Assembly (NCBI GenBank): GCA_963731105.1
Contig: CAVSUM010000010.1
Coordinates: forward strand, 1 to 64,000
Source of the DNA: RPQJ01 sp963731105
GTDB taxonomy: Bacteria; Pseudomonadota; Gammaproteobacteria; Steroidobacterales; Steroidobacteraceae
Direction of reading: 5' to 3'
Length of the DNA: 64,000 bases
Shown here: positions 48,573 through 57,863 of the stretch, piece after piece
Layout: every line of letters begins with the position of its first letter
How positions within the stretch are numbered: position 1 is the stretch's first letter
The notes under the pieces: model-generated
Database searches by the model: none
Told to the model about the DNA's origin: nothing
The model's input: only the letters and a program-made list of their open reading frames with translations
Made by a program: the position numbers and the translations under genes

Positions 48573-49187
48573 TCAGGGCCGCGTGCGGCGCAATGCTCCC
48601 CGCGCGGTCGCGTACTTGAGACCAAGGAACGCGAGCGCGACCGCCGTCGCGTCGCCGATGGCTGTGTGGCGCCCGACCGGCGGCACCTCGAGGGCCGCGA
48701 GGATGTCGTCCAGGGTCTGCGACGGCGCGCCGTCCGGGTTCCGATGCAGCATGCGGCGCCGGTACAGCTCGCGAATGTCGAAGCGCCGGCCATCGAGCAT
48801 CGTTCCGCCCGCCCATTGCAGGGTCTTCTCCAGCATCATGCAGTCGAACCCGATGCAGTAGCCGAGCAGCGCCCGGTCGCCAAGCCACGCGACGAACTCG
48901 CGCGCTGCCTGCTCCTGGGGCACTCCGTGTTCCACGTCCATGGGCCGCAGCCGATGGAACTTCACGGCCTCGTAGTCGACGGCCGCCGTACCGCGCACGA
49001 TCCGCTCGAAGCGCTCGCTCAACACTACCCGCCGGCCGCGGACCGGGACCGCGGCGATGCTGAGGATCTCCGCCGTGCGCGGATCGAGGCTCGAGGTCTC
49101 GAGGTCGAGCGACACCAGCTCAGGCTCCTCGTACGGCGATGCGCCGGCGAGCGCACGCCACCAGCGCAGCAGGCCGCGCAGCTTCAC
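48573..49187 (-). CDS. DnaQ/PolC-type 3'-5' exonuclease
   Basis: 204 residues from GTG 49187. The DEDDh exonuclease motifs are present: SLDLETSSLDP (Exo I, D and E), GYCIGFDCMMLEK (Exo II), and HTAIGDATAVALAF (Exo III, His and Asp). It is a stand-alone proof-reading-like domain. Its start overlaps the stop of the DUF294 gene (GTGA), and this pair is a known neighbour of acetate-uptake genes in gammaproteobacteria. The real substrate in this setting is not known. Confidence 0.88.
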   Translation of the reverse strand: MKLRGLLRWWRALAGASPYEEPELVSLDLETSSLDPRTAEILSIAAVPVRGRRVVLSERFERIVRGTAAVDYEAVKFHRLRPMDVEHGVPQEQAAREFVAWLGDRALLGYCIGFDCMMLEKTLQWAGGTMLDGRRFDIRELYRRRMLHRNPDGAPSQTLDDILAALEVPPVGRHTAIGDATAVALAFLGLKYATARGALRRTRP

Positions 49188-51001
49188 ACGCCTCTCCGGT
49201 AGCGGGACGAGAGGAACGACTGAAAGTCCTTCACCACGCGCAGCGCATCGCGCAGCAGTTCGCGATCGAGCCGTCGCATCTGCCCGATCTGGACGTCATT
49301 GGTGGGGACCTCGCCTTCACGCACCGCGTCGAGCTGCTGCCCGAGGCGCAACCGCAGCATGATGCCGAAGGCCTGTCGCAGGTCCGTGCCGAGCTGCGAG
49401 CTGAGTGCGCCCTGAGCGACCAGGGCGTCGATGCGGTCGAACGTCGAGGTGCAGCGCAGGCCGTGCTCGATCGCCATCAGCCGCACGCCGTGCACCACCG
49501 GGAAAATTCCGCCCTTCTTGAGATCCACCGCGCTGCCCCGGCCGCGCAGGCCGCCGAACAACGTGAGCGGAGTATGGAACTCGAGCGCAGGCACCACGAA
49601 CTGGTGCAGCCAGAGCGCATCGCGGCCCAGCGCCAGCAAGGCATCCCGCACCGGCTCGAACAGCGCGGCGTCGCCCGCGACTGGTTGCGAGTCGAGCATG
49701 ATGGCGGCGCGCATCAGCCCCGCACTGGACGTGTCACCGCGCAGCGAGCTGACACGCTCGATCCACTCCTGGCCGTCGCCGCGCCAAGCCGCATTCGAGA
49801 CCATCACTCCGCCCGGGCACGGGGGATAGCCCATCGCCGCGAGGCCGTCACTGAACGCCCGCGCGCCGTCCGCCACGGCGGCGTCCGGGAGCCCGGGCGC
49901 GAGCAGCAGGCCATTGTCCTGGTCGGTCTTGAACAGCTGCTCGCCGCGGCCCTCGCTGCCCATGACCAGCAGGCAGCAGCGCGCCCGGGTCTCGGCGTCG
50001 AAGCAGAACTCGAACAGGCGCGACATCAGCCGCTGGTTCAGCACGCTCACCAGCTCGGCGAGGTACTGCATGCGGGCGCCGTTCAGGTGCAGGGTACGGA
50101 CCAGGCCGTTGATCTCGTGCGCTGCTGCCGCCAGTTCCTCGCGCGACTCTGCACGTGCGACGCGCAGCCCGATGACGTGCGAGTGGCTGGAGTAATGACT
50201 CAGCAGCTCCGCCAGCCCCAGCGTACCGCGCAGCTGCCCGCCCTCGAACACGGCGATGCGCTCGATCCGACGCCGCGTCATGGTGACCAGCGCCTGGAAC
50301 AGCGGTTCGTCGGCGTCGCAGCCGACCACCGGCCGGCTGGCGATCCCGCCCAGCGTGCTGCCGAGCGGCAGGTGCCGCAGCGCGATGGCCTCGAGCAGGT
50401 CGGTGCGGGTGGCGATGCCGAGGCCGGGCTCGCCGTTGACGAACACGCAGTCAACGCGCCGGTCGCGCATGCGCCGTGCGGCCTCGTCGAGCGCGCAGTC
50501 TTCCGCAACGACCACCGCCTCGCCGAGCAGCGCGTCGCCCACCTTGGTCAGCATGAGCTCGCCCAGGTCGGATGTGCCTGGCGGAGCGGTCTCGGCCAAC
50601 GCCGTGCGCTTGGCGAGCGAGTCGACGAAGTGCGCCGCGAAGCGACCGTTCGACTCCACGGCCTTGCGGAAGGCCGCCGCCGGAATCACCCACAGCAGGG
50701 TGTCCTCGATCACCTCGTAGTTGTGCCGCGCGCGTCCCGCCAGCACGGCGGTGGCGCCGAAATAGTCGGATGGCCCGAACTCGCAGAACGTGCGCGGCAC
50801 CCCGTCGCGCTCGTCGACCGCAGCGATGCCGCCTTTCAGGATCACATACACCGCGGTCGAGCCGGCCCCCTCCTCCAGGAGGCGCGTGCCCTCCGGCACG
50901 AACTCGATGTCGATCGTCGCGGCCAGCACGCGCGCCTGCTCGGGCGTCAGCAGGTCGAAGGGCGGCGAGCTGAAGTCGAATTCCTGTCCGTGCGCGCTCA
51001 C
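49184..51001 (-). CDS. DUF294 nucleotidyltransferase with cNMP-binding and CBS domains
   Basis: 605 residues from GTG 51001. Residues about 12-125 form a cyclic-nucleotide-binding domain (EFVPEGTRLLEEGAGSTAVYVILKGGIAAV, FGPSDYFGATAVL). About 155-270 are two CBS repeats (VVVAEDCALDEAARRMRDR; VGCDADEPLFQALVTM). The rest is DUF294, a GlnD-like nucleotidyltransferase with GSEGRGEQLFKTDQDNGLL (G-S-x-G-R ... D-x-D) and a helical C-terminal domain. The layout implies a regulator that senses nucleotides and modifies a partner. It is coupled to the exonuclease gene and sits just downstream of the symporter, separated from it by a terminator. Confidence 0.9.
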   Translation of the reverse strand: MSAHGQEFDFSSPPFDLLTPEQARVLAATIDIEFVPEGTRLLEEGAGSTAVYVILKGGIAAVDERDGVPRTFCEFGPSDYFGATAVLAGRARHNYEVIEDTLLWVIPAAAFRKAVESNGRFAAHFVDSLAKRTALAETAPPGTSDLGELMLTKVGDALLGEAVVVAEDCALDEAARRMRDRRVDCVFVNGEPGLGIATRTDLLEAIALRHLPLGSTLGGIASRPVVGCDADEPLFQALVTMTRRRIERIAVFEGGQLRGTLGLAELLSHYSSHSHVIGLRVARAESREELAAAAHEINGLVRTLHLNGARMQYLAELVSVLNQRLMSRLFEFCFDAETRARCCLLVMGSEGRGEQLFKTDQDNGLLLAPGLPDAAVADGARAFSDGLAAMGYPPCPGGVMVSNAAWRGDGQEWIERVSSLRGDTSSAGLMRAAIMLDSQPVAGDAALFEPVRDALLALGRDALWLHQFVVPALEFHTPLTLFGGLRGRGSAVDLKKGGIFPVVHGVRLMAIEHGLRCTSTFDRIDALVAQGALSSQLGTDLRQAFGIMLRLRLGQQLDAVREGEVPTNDVQIGQMRRLDRELLRDALRVVKDFQSFLSSRYRRGV

Positions 51002-51023
51002 GTGGTCGGTCCTGTCTCGACGG

Positions 51024-51064
51024 CAAACAAAAAGGCCGGGGCGGTGGTCAAGCCGCCCCGGCCT
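51024..51064 (-). terminator. Intrinsic terminator between the symporter and DUF294 genes
   Basis: On the minus strand, a 12-bp perfect stem AGGCCGGGGCGG / CCGCCCCGGCCT with an 8-base loop is followed by TTTTTGTTTG. It lies 19 bases after the symporter stop and should end the DUF4212-symporter transcript before the DUF294 gene. Confidence 0.88.
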
Positions 51065-51082
51065 CGAACGTCATCCCGCCCG

Positions 51083-52785
51083 TCAGTGGTGGGTGGCCGT
51101 TCCGGCGCCACGCGGCACGCGGATGTCCTCCACGAGATGCTGGATGTGCTCCGGCGGCGGGGCCGTCAGGTGGCTCACCGTGTAGGTCACGGCGAAGTTT
51201 AGCAACATGCCCACGAAACCGATGCCTTCCGGCGAGATCTGCAGGAACCACTGGTCCGCACCCGCCGTCGGGTTCACGAACTTGAAGTAGATGATGTAGC
51301 TCGCCGTGAACGTGATGCCCACGACCATGCCTGCGACGGCGCCCTGCATGTTGGCGCGCTTGTCGAAGATCCCGAGCAGGATCGCCGGGAAGAACGACGA
51401 CGCCGCGAGGCCGAACGCAAAGGCCACCACCTGCGCCACGAAGGCTGGCGGGTAGATGCCCAGCAGGCCCGCGATCACCACCGCCACGCCGGCGGCGAGG
51501 CGTGCGTAGAGCAGTTCCTGTTTCTCGGTGATGTTTGGCATCACCACCTTCTTCAGCAGGTCATGGGAAATCGCCGACGAGATCACCAGCAGCAGTCCCG
51601 CGGCGGTTGACAGCGCCGCCGCCAGGCCGCCCGCTGCCACGAGCGCGATCACCCACGCCGGCAGCTTCGCGATCTCGGGGTTGGCGAGCACCATGATGTC
51701 GCGGTCGATGGTCATCTCGTTGCGGTCGTCCTTGGCGTAGAACATGCGGCCGTCGCCGTTCTTGTCCTCCCACTTGATGAGCTTGGTCTTCTCCCAGTTC
51801 TTGATCCAGCTCGGCGCCTCGCTGTAGAGCGCGCCCGCGCCGTCGGAGCCATTGATCGTGTCGATCATGTTGTAGCGGGCGAACGCCGCCACGGCCGGGG
51901 CCGTGGTGTACAGGATTGCAATGAAGACCAGCGCCCAGCCGGCGGACATGCGCGCGTCGCGCACCTTCGGCACGGTGAAGAAGCGGACGATCACATGCGG
52001 CAGCCCCGCGGTGCCCACCATCAGCGCCGCGGTGATGCAGAACACGTCGATCATCGGTTTCTGCCCGCTGGTATAGGGGTCGAAGCCGAGCTGCGTGCTG
52101 AGGCCGTCGAGCCTGTCGAGCAGGAATCCGCCGCCCCCTTCCAGCGAGCCGCCGAAGCCGAGCTGCGGGATGGCGATGCCGGTGAGCAGCAGCGAGATGA
52201 AGATCGCCGGCACCATGTAGGCGAAGATCAGCACGCAGTACTGCGCCACCTGGGTGTAGGTGATGCCCTTCATGCCGCCCAGCACGGCGTAGAAGAACAC
52301 GATCGCCATGCCGATCACGACGCCGAGGTTGATGTCCACCTCGAGGAACCGCGAGAACACGATGCCGACGCCGCGCATCTGGCCGGCGACGTAGGTGAAC
52401 GACACGAAGATCGCGCACACCACCGCTACCAGTCGCGCCGTGTTGGAGTAGTAACGGTCGCCGATGAAATCGGGAATGGTGAACTTGCCGAACTTGCGCA
52501 GGTAGGGCGCGAGCAGCAGCGCGAGCAGCACGTAGCCGCCGGTCCAGCCCATGAGGTAGACCGTGCCGTCGTAGCCCCATGAACGAGATCAGGCCGGCCA
52601 TCGAGATGAATGACGCCGCCGACATCCAGTCGGCCGCGGTGGCCATGCCGTTGGCGAGCGGGCTGCACGCCGCCGCCGGCCACGTAGAAGTCACGCGTGT
52701 GCGACGCGCGGCTCCAGATGGCGATACCGATGTAGAGCGCGAAGCTCGCGCCCACGAGCAGGTAGGTCCACATTAAAACTGACAT
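51083..52785 (-). CDS. Sodium:solute symporter, acetate type, large subunit (frame broken near 52580 and 52663)
   Basis: About 567 residues, SSS family, of the group that works with a small DUF4212 subunit (VC_2705-type, related to ActP). The N-terminus MSVLMWTYLLVGASFALYIGIAIWSRASHTRDFYVAGGG, then PLANGMATAADWMSAASFISMAGLISF, then MGWTGGYVLLALLLAPYLRKFGKFTIPDFIGDRYY are in three frames (quoted here in parts). An extra G near 52663 (GTGCAGCCCG) and one near 52580 (ATGGGGCTAC) explain this; length is 3n+2. SSS marks such as GGMKGITYTQ and YVAGQMRG are clear. Together with acs it suggests acetate or short-chain acid uptake. Confidence 0.9.
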
Positions 52786-52816
52786 GTTGGTGTCCTCGGC
52801 TATTCGTTGGCGCGGC

Positions 52817-53074
52817 TCAGTCTTCGTGCACGTCAAACTCGCGATCGAGTTTGTTCATGATCCCGACGTAGACGAAGATCAGCACGACGAACACGTAGAT
52901 CGACCCCTGTTGTGCGAACCAGAAGCCGAGCTTGAAGCCGAACACCCTGAACTGGTCGAGCCAGTCGGCCAGCAGGATCCCGAACCCGTACGAAACCACG
53001 AACCAGATCACCAGCAGCGTGAGCAGTGTCCGCAGGTTGCGTTTCCAGTAGGCCTTTCTATTTTCGGGCGTCAT
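52817..53074 (-). CDS. DUF4212 small subunit of the solute symporter
   Basis: 85 residues from ATG 53074 with a strong GGGGAGGAGG site. Two membrane segments (TLLTLLVIWFVVSYGFGILLADWL and FKLGFWFAQQGSIYVFVVLIFVYVGIMN, each given as one helix), and the conserved start NRKAYWKRNLR and end LDREFDVHED are diagnostic for DUF4212. It lies 31 bases upstream of the symporter gene on the same strand. The pair forms the two-component sodium/solute symporter. Confidence 0.92.
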   Translation of the reverse strand: MTPENRKAYWKRNLRTLLTLLVIWFVVSYGFGILLADWLDQFRVFGFKLGFWFAQQGSIYVFVVLIFVYVGIMNKLDREFDVHED

Positions 53075-53118
53075 CGAATTACCCTCCTCCCCTTGCAGGG
53101 TTGTGGGGCAATCTAGCA

Positions 53119-53138
53119 AGGGCCCGTCGACGGGCCCT
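53119..53138. repeat. Perfect 20-bp palindrome between acs and the symporter operon
   Basis: AGGGCCCGTCGACGGGCCCT reads the same on both strands. It lies 45 bases upstream of the DUF4212 start, close to where an operator or leader hairpin would be, but there is no T tract after it. It could bind a dimeric regulator or be part of a terminator region after acs together with the hairpin at 53168-53212. Confidence 0.55.
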
Positions 53139-53167
53139 CTGCGACATTGGTCGTAGGCGGGGGCGGG

Positions 53168-53212
53168 CGGCGGCCCGGCGGGCTACGACGATGGTCGTAG
53201 GCCGGGCCGCCG
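53168..53212 (-). terminator. Strong GC hairpin just after acs, probable terminator or attenuator
   Basis: Stem CGGCGGCCCGGC / GCCGGGCCGCCG continues, after a 3-base bulge, into CTACGAC / GTCGTAG around a four-base loop. It begins 14 bases after the acs stop codon. No T run follows on the minus strand, so termination may be weak or partial. TGGTCGTAGGC inside it is repeated at about 53148-53158. Confidence 0.5.
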
Positions 53213-53225
53213 CGGAACAGGCGGG

Positions 53226-55163
53226 TCAGCGGTTCATGCGCTCGTCGACGAGGTTCGCGACCACGGACGGGTCGGCCAGCGTCGAGATGTCGCCGAGCTG
53301 GTCGTGCTCGTTGGCGGCGATCTTGCGCAGGATGCGGCGCATGATCTTGCCGGAGCGCGTCTTCGGCAGGCCGGGCGCCCACTGGATGAAGTCCGGCGTG
53401 GCGATCGGGCCGATCTCGCGCCGCACCCAGTCGCGCAGTTCCTTGCGCAGTTCCTCGGTGGGCTCGGCGTCGATCACCAGCGTGACGTAGGCGTAGATGC
53501 CCTGGCCCTTGATGTCGTGCGGGCAGCCCACCACCGCCGCCTCTGCGACCTTGGGGTGCGCCACCAGCGCGCTCTCCACCTCGGCCGTGCCGAGCCGGTG
53601 GCCGGCGACGTTCAGCACGTCGTCGACGCGGCCGGTGATCCAGTAGTAGCCGTCCTCGTCGCGCTTCGCGCCGTCGCCGGTGAAGTAGCGGCCGGGGAAC
53701 GTCTTGAAGTACGTGTCGATGAAGCGCTGGTGGTCGCCGAACACCGTGCGCATCTGGCCCGGCCAGCTGTCGAGCAGCACGAGGTTGCCCTCGCAGGCGC
53801 CCTCGAGCGCATGACCCTCGTTGTCGACGATGGCGGGCTGCACGCCGAAGAACGGCAGCGTGGCCGAGCCCGGCTTCTGCGCGATGGCGCCGGGCAGCGG
53901 CGTGATCAGGATGCCGCCGGTCTCGGTCTGCCACCACGTGTCGACGATCGGGCAGCGATCATCGCCCACCACGCGGTGGTACCACTCCCACGCCTCGGGG
54001 TTGATCGGCTCGCCCACGGTGCCGAGCAGGCGCAGCGACTTGCGCGAGAACTTCTTGACCGGGCCTTCGCCCTCGCGCATCAGCGCGCGCAGTGCGGTCG
54101 GCGCGGTGTAGAACAGCGTGACCTGGTGCTTGTCGCAGACCTGCCAGAAGCGGCTCGAATCCGGGTAGTTCGGCACGCCCTCGAACATCAGTGAGGTGGC
54201 GCCGTTGGCCAGCGGCCCGTACACGACGTAGCTGTGGCCGGTCACCCAGCCGACGTCGGCGGTACACCAGAAGACGTCGTCGTCGCGGACGTCGAACACG
54301 GCCTCGTGGGTGAACGCCGCGTACACGAGGTAGCCACCGGTGGTGTGCAGCACGCCCTTCGGCTTGCCGGTCGAACCGGAGGTGTAGAGGATGAACAGCG
54401 GGTCCTCGGCGTCCATCGCCGCCGGCGGGCACTCGTCGGGCTGGGCGTCGACCAGCTCGCTGTACCACTTGTCGCGCCCGTACATCGCGACCGCGGTGCC
54501 GGTGCGTTTCACCACCAGCACGTGCTGCACGGTCTCGGTACCGGGGCTCGACAGCGCCTGGTCGACATTCGCCTTGAGCGGCACCTTGCGGCCGCCGCGC
54601 ACGCCTTCGTCGGCGGTAATCACTACCGTCGAGGCGCAGTCCGAGATGCGGCCCGCGAGTGCGTCCGGCGAGAAGCCGCCGAACACCACCGAATGGATGG
54701 CGCCGATGCGCGCGCAGGCGAGCATCGCCACGGCGGCCTCGGGAATCATCGGCAGGTAGATGGTGACCCGGTCGCCCTTCTGCACGCCGAGCGCCTTGAG
54801 CGCGTTGGCGGTGCGGCAGACGCGGTGATACAGCTCACGGTAGGTGATGTGCGTCGCTTCGTTGGGGTTGTCGCCCTCCCACACGATCGCCGTCTTGTCG
54901 CCGCGCGTGGCGAGGTGGCGGTCGAGGCAGTTGGCTGCGACGTTGAGCTGCCCGTCCTCGTACCAGCGGATGTGGAAGTCGGCCGCGGCGAAGCTCACGT
55001 CCTTGACGCGCGTGTACGGCCGCATCCAGTCGATCCGCTGGCCCATGCGCCCCCAGAACTCCTCCGGATCGCGAACGGACTCCTGGTACATCCGGTCGTA
55101 ATCCGCGCGACGGATGCGCGCGCGTGCCGCGAATTCCGCCGGAACCTCGTACAGCTTGCTCAT
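53226..55163 (-). CDS. acs: Acetyl-CoA synthetase
   Basis: 645 residues, intact, full length. AMP-forming: acetate + ATP + CoA to acetyl-CoA via acetyl-AMP. Visible: P-loop-like YTSGSTGKPKG, the core WWQTETGG motif, YFTGDGAKRDEDGYYWITGRVDDVLNVAGHRLGTAEVE, and the C-terminal PKTRSGKIMRR, whose Lys is the known acetylation control site. ATG 55163 is chosen over the 24-residue-longer start because it matches Acs N-termini (MSKLYEVPAEF). It sits upstream of the symporter operon on the same strand, consistent with joint acetate uptake and activation. Confidence 0.96.
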   Translation of the reverse strand: MSKLYEVPAEFAARARIRRADYDRMYQESVRDPEEFWGRMGQRIDWMRPYTRVKDVSFAAADFHIRWYEDGQLNVAANCLDRHLATRGDKTAIVWEGDNPNEATHITYRELYHRVCRTANALKALGVQKGDRVTIYLPMIPEAAVAMLACARIGAIHSVVFGGFSPDALAGRISDCASTVVITADEGVRGGRKVPLKANVDQALSSPGTETVQHVLVVKRTGTAVAMYGRDKWYSELVDAQPDECPPAAMDAEDPLFILYTSGSTGKPKGVLHTTGGYLVYAAFTHEAVFDVRDDDVFWCTADVGWVTGHSYVVYGPLANGATSLMFEGVPNYPDSSRFWQVCDKHQVTLFYTAPTALRALMREGEGPVKKFSRKSLRLLGTVGEPINPEAWEWYHRVVGDDRCPIVDTWWQTETGGILITPLPGAIAQKPGSATLPFFGVQPAIVDNEGHALEGACEGNLVLLDSWPGQMRTVFGDHQRFIDTYFKTFPGRYFTGDGAKRDEDGYYWITGRVDDVLNVAGHRLGTAEVESALVAHPKVAEAAVVGCPHDIKGQGIYAYVTLVIDAEPTEELRKELRDWVRREIGPIATPDFIQWAPGLPKTRSGKIMRRILRKIAANEHDQLGDISTLADPSVVANLVDERMNR

Positions 55164-55203
55164 GCGCCCTCTCCCCTGCCGTCTGAATGTCTGCCGCTCG
55201 CGC

Positions 55204-55623
55204 TCAGTCGAGTGCCGCCCGGACCCGTGCCGCATGCTGCGCCAGCACGGCCGGATCGGCCATGTCGCGCGCGTGCAAGCGCAGGTCGAACCCCTCGTGG
55301 CGCGGCACCACGTGGAAGTGGATGTGGAAAACGCTCTGCCCGGCCGCGGGGCCGTTCAGCTGCGCGATCAGGATGCCCGGCGCGTCGAACGCCTTCTGCA
55401 CCGCGCGCGCCACGCGCTGCGTGGTGAGGATGGTGGCGGCGAGCGCGTCCGGCTCCAGGTCGAACAGGTTCTCGGCCTCGGCCTTCGGAATGACCAGCAC
55501 GTGTCCGTCCGCCTGCGGCATGACGTCCATGAACGCCAGCGTGTGCGCGTCCTCGCAAACCTTGTGCGCCGGGATCTCGCCGCGCAGGATGCGCGCGAAG
55601 ATGTTGTTGCGGTCGTAGGCCAT
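55204..55623 (-). CDS. HIT-family nucleotide hydrolase/transferase
   Basis: 139 residues from ATG 55623. The histidine triad HIHFHVVPRHEG is near residue 100, preceded by NNIFARILRGEIPAHKVCED and HVLVIPKAEAENLFDL, the usual HIT landmarks. HIT proteins of this class hydrolyse AMP-lysine or adenosine phosphoramidates. ATG has a GAGGAGTGGCC leader. It lies 40 bases upstream of acs on the same strand, so the two could be co-transcribed. Confidence 0.92.
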   Translation of the reverse strand: MAYDRNNIFARILRGEIPAHKVCEDAHTLAFMDVMPQADGHVLVIPKAEAENLFDLEPDALAATILTTQRVARAVQKAFDAPGILIAQLNGPAAGQSVFHIHFHVVPRHEGFDLRLHARDMADPAVLAQHAARVRAALD

Positions 55624-55717
55624 GGGCCACTCCTCGAAGCGTCCGCGCTGCAGGGAGTATAGCCAGCCCCCGGGCACCGGCCGCGGGGTCATTCGACCAA
55701 AGGATAAGCCGCGGCCG

Positions 55718-57151
55718 TCAGCGGCCGAACACCCAGTTCACCAGCGCGGCCTGCACCGACTCGCCCGCGCCGAGCTCGGCGCCGGGGTGGTTGAGGATGA
55801 TCACCGCGACATAGGTCCGGCCGGACGCCGCATTGACGTAGCCGGCGAGTGCGCTCACGTCCTGCAGGCTGCCCGTCTTCATCCGCAGCCGGCCCTCCAT
55901 GTCCGGCGAGCGGAAGCGGCGGCGCAGCGTGCCATCGACCGCCGAGAGCGGCAGCGAGGCCTGGAACTCCGCGGCGTACGGGCTGCGCCAGGCATCGAGC
56001 AGCACGTTGGCGAGTCCCTCGGCCGAGATGCGCTCGACCCGCGAGAGGCCCGACCCGTTCTCGAGCACCAGGCCAGGCACGTCGACGCCGCGGCCGGCGA
56101 AGAACTCGCCGATGACGCGGCCACCGGCGGCCGTGGTGCCCGGCCGGCCGGCCTTCTCGACTGCCAGCGTCAGCAGCAGGTGCCGCGCCATGACGTTGCT
56201 CGAGAACTTGTTGACGAGGCGGATCACCTCGGCGAGCGTCAGCGACTCGTGCGTGTACAGCAGTCGCGCGCCGGGCGGCACGGTGCCGAGGCGCATGCCG
56301 CCGTCCAGGATTCCGCCGGACTGCTGCCAGAAGGTCTTGAACGTGCCGAACGCGAAGTCCGGCGCGCGCATCACGGCGCGCGTCACCGACATCGGCCCGC
56401 AGCCCGAGGCGTAGTGCCCGCCGAGGCTCAGGCGGTTGCCGGACGGCCCCTCCGGCATCGCCACCACCACGCCGCCGCCGCCGCGCCGGCACGGGCCTCG
56501 CTCGAGGCGCACCGAGTTGTCCACCGACAGGTTCGCCGGCCAGGGGTTGACGCGGACGCGTGCCGTGCCGGCCGCGGAGTCGGGTATCACGCTCACGTTG
56601 ACGGTCTGGAAGTTCACCAGCAGCGCGTCCGGCAGCACGTTGTAGCTGCGGTACGGACGGTTGTCGAAGGCGGCCCGGTCGTCACCCTGGTGGGCGAAGT
56701 AGCTGTTGTCGATCACCACGTCGCCGCCGATGCGGTCGACGCCTGCCTGGCGCAGGCCGTTGACGAAGCCCCACCAGCGATCGGCGGTCATGAACGGATC
56801 GCCGCCACCCTCGAGCACCAGGTTGCCGTCGAGCAGGCTGTCGCGCACCTCGCCGGTCGCGTACGCACGGGTTTGCCAGGCGTACGCCGGGCCGAGCATC
56901 TCGAGCGCCGCGTAGGTGGTGACCACCTTCATGGTCGATGCCGGATTGCGCGGCACCGCGGCGTTGACGCTTACCAGTGGCTCGTCGCGGCCCACTTCCC
57001 GCACCAGCACGCTCAGGCTGGTGGCCGGGATGCGCCGCTCGGCGAGCACTCGCTCGACCTCGGGCGGCAGGAAGGGGCGGTCGCGCGCGGAGAGCGGCGG
57101 CGCGCAGCAGAGCAGCAGCAGGCAGGCGAGAAGCCGTCGTCGCAGGTGCAT
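55718..57151 (-). CDS. dacB: D-alanyl-D-alanine carboxypeptidase/endopeptidase (PBP4 type)
   Basis: 477 residues from ATG 57151. Signal peptide MHLRRRLLACLLLLCCAPPLSARD. Three penicillin-binding motifs: SxxK in PASTMKVVTTYAALEMLG (near residue 65), SxN in NKFSSNVMARHLLLTLA (near residue 300), and KTG in RMKTGSLQDVSALAGYV (near residue 405). The large insert between SxxK and SxN is the PBP4 type. It trims or cuts peptidoglycan peptides in the periplasm. It diverges from the DUF502 gene by about 96 bases and ends 95 bases before the HIT gene. Confidence 0.92.
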   Translation of the reverse strand: MHLRRRLLACLLLLCCAPPLSARDRPFLPPEVERVLAERRIPATSLSVLVREVGRDEPLVSVNAAVPRNPASTMKVVTTYAALEMLGPAYAWQTRAYATGEVRDSLLDGNLVLEGGGDPFMTADRWWGFVNGLRQAGVDRIGGDVVIDNSYFAHQGDDRAAFDNRPYRSYNVLPDALLVNFQTVNVSVIPDSAAGTARVRVNPWPANLSVDNSVRLERGPCRRGGGGVVVAMPEGPSGNRLSLGGHYASGCGPMSVTRAVMRAPDFAFGTFKTFWQQSGGILDGGMRLGTVPPGARLLYTHESLTLAEVIRLVNKFSSNVMARHLLLTLAVEKAGRPGTTAAGGRVIGEFFAGRGVDVPGLVLENGSGLSRVERISAEGLANVLLDAWRSPYAAEFQASLPLSAVDGTLRRRFRSPDMEGRLRMKTGSLQDVSALAGYVNAASGRTYVAVIILNHPGAELGAGESVQAALVNWVFGR

Positions 57152-57247
57152 CAGGCATCGATCCGGGGGTACCGCGGCATGATACGGCATCGCGGTGGCG
57201 GCGCGACGCGGCGCTCTGCATACTGCCGCCCCGCGACGAGGATGCCC

Positions 57248-57862
57248 ATGCGCAAGATCTGGAACACGATGCTGAAAGGCCTGGTGGCGCTGCTGCCGAT
57301 CGGGCTGACCGTGTACCTCGTGTACTGGCTGGCGCTCACCGCGGAACGGCTGTTCTCGGGAGTGCTCAGGCTGGTCATTCCCGACAGCGCGTACCGGCCG
57401 GGGCTCGGCCTGGTCGCGGGCCTGCTGGTGCTGTACCTCGCCGGCCTCGCCGTCAACGCCTACGTGGTGCGCCGGCTGCTGCGCCTGAGCGACGAGCTGT
57501 TCGCGCGCATCCCGGTGGTGAAGACGCTGTACGTCGCGATCCGCGACTTCATGCGCTTCTTCCCCTCCTCCGGCCAGGGCGGCGACCTCAAGCGCGTGGT
57601 GCTGGTGCCGTTCGGGCCCGGCAAGATCATCGGCTTCGTCACCGCCGAATCGAGCCGCGGGCTCGGCCTCGAGCAGTCCGACGACGCGGTCGCGGTGTAC
57701 CTGCCGATGAGCTACATGGTCGGCGGGTACACGGTGTTCATGGCGCGCGAACTGCTCGAGCCGACCGCACTGTCGGTCGAGGCCGGCATGCGCATCGCGC
57801 TGATGGGTGGCGTGCAGGGTGCGCGCGTGCCCAATGGTGGCGCGCCGGTGCGGGGAGCCTGA
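57248..57862 (+). CDS. DUF502 membrane protein
   Basis: 204 residues. Family signature: LKGLVALLPIGLTVYLVYWL, then a second membrane segment LGLVAGLLVLYLAGLAVNAYVVRRL, followed by IPVVKTLYVAIRDFMRFF and FGPGKIIGFVTAES, and VAVYLPMSYMVGGYTVFM. The start at 57248 has GAGG six bases upstream; ATG 57242 is less well spaced. Function unknown, widespread in proteobacteria. It stops two bases before the next gene, so they form an operon. Confidence 0.9.
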   Translation: MRKIWNTMLKGLVALLPIGLTVYLVYWLALTAERLFSGVLRLVIPDSAYRPGLGLVAGLLVLYLAGLAVNAYVVRRLLRLSDELFARIPVVKTLYVAIRDFMRFFPSSGQGGDLKRVVLVPFGPGKIIGFVTAESSRGLGLEQSDDAVAVYLPMSYMVGGYTVFMARELLEPTALSVEAGMRIALMGGVQGARVPNGGAPVRGA

Positions 57863-57863
57863 G

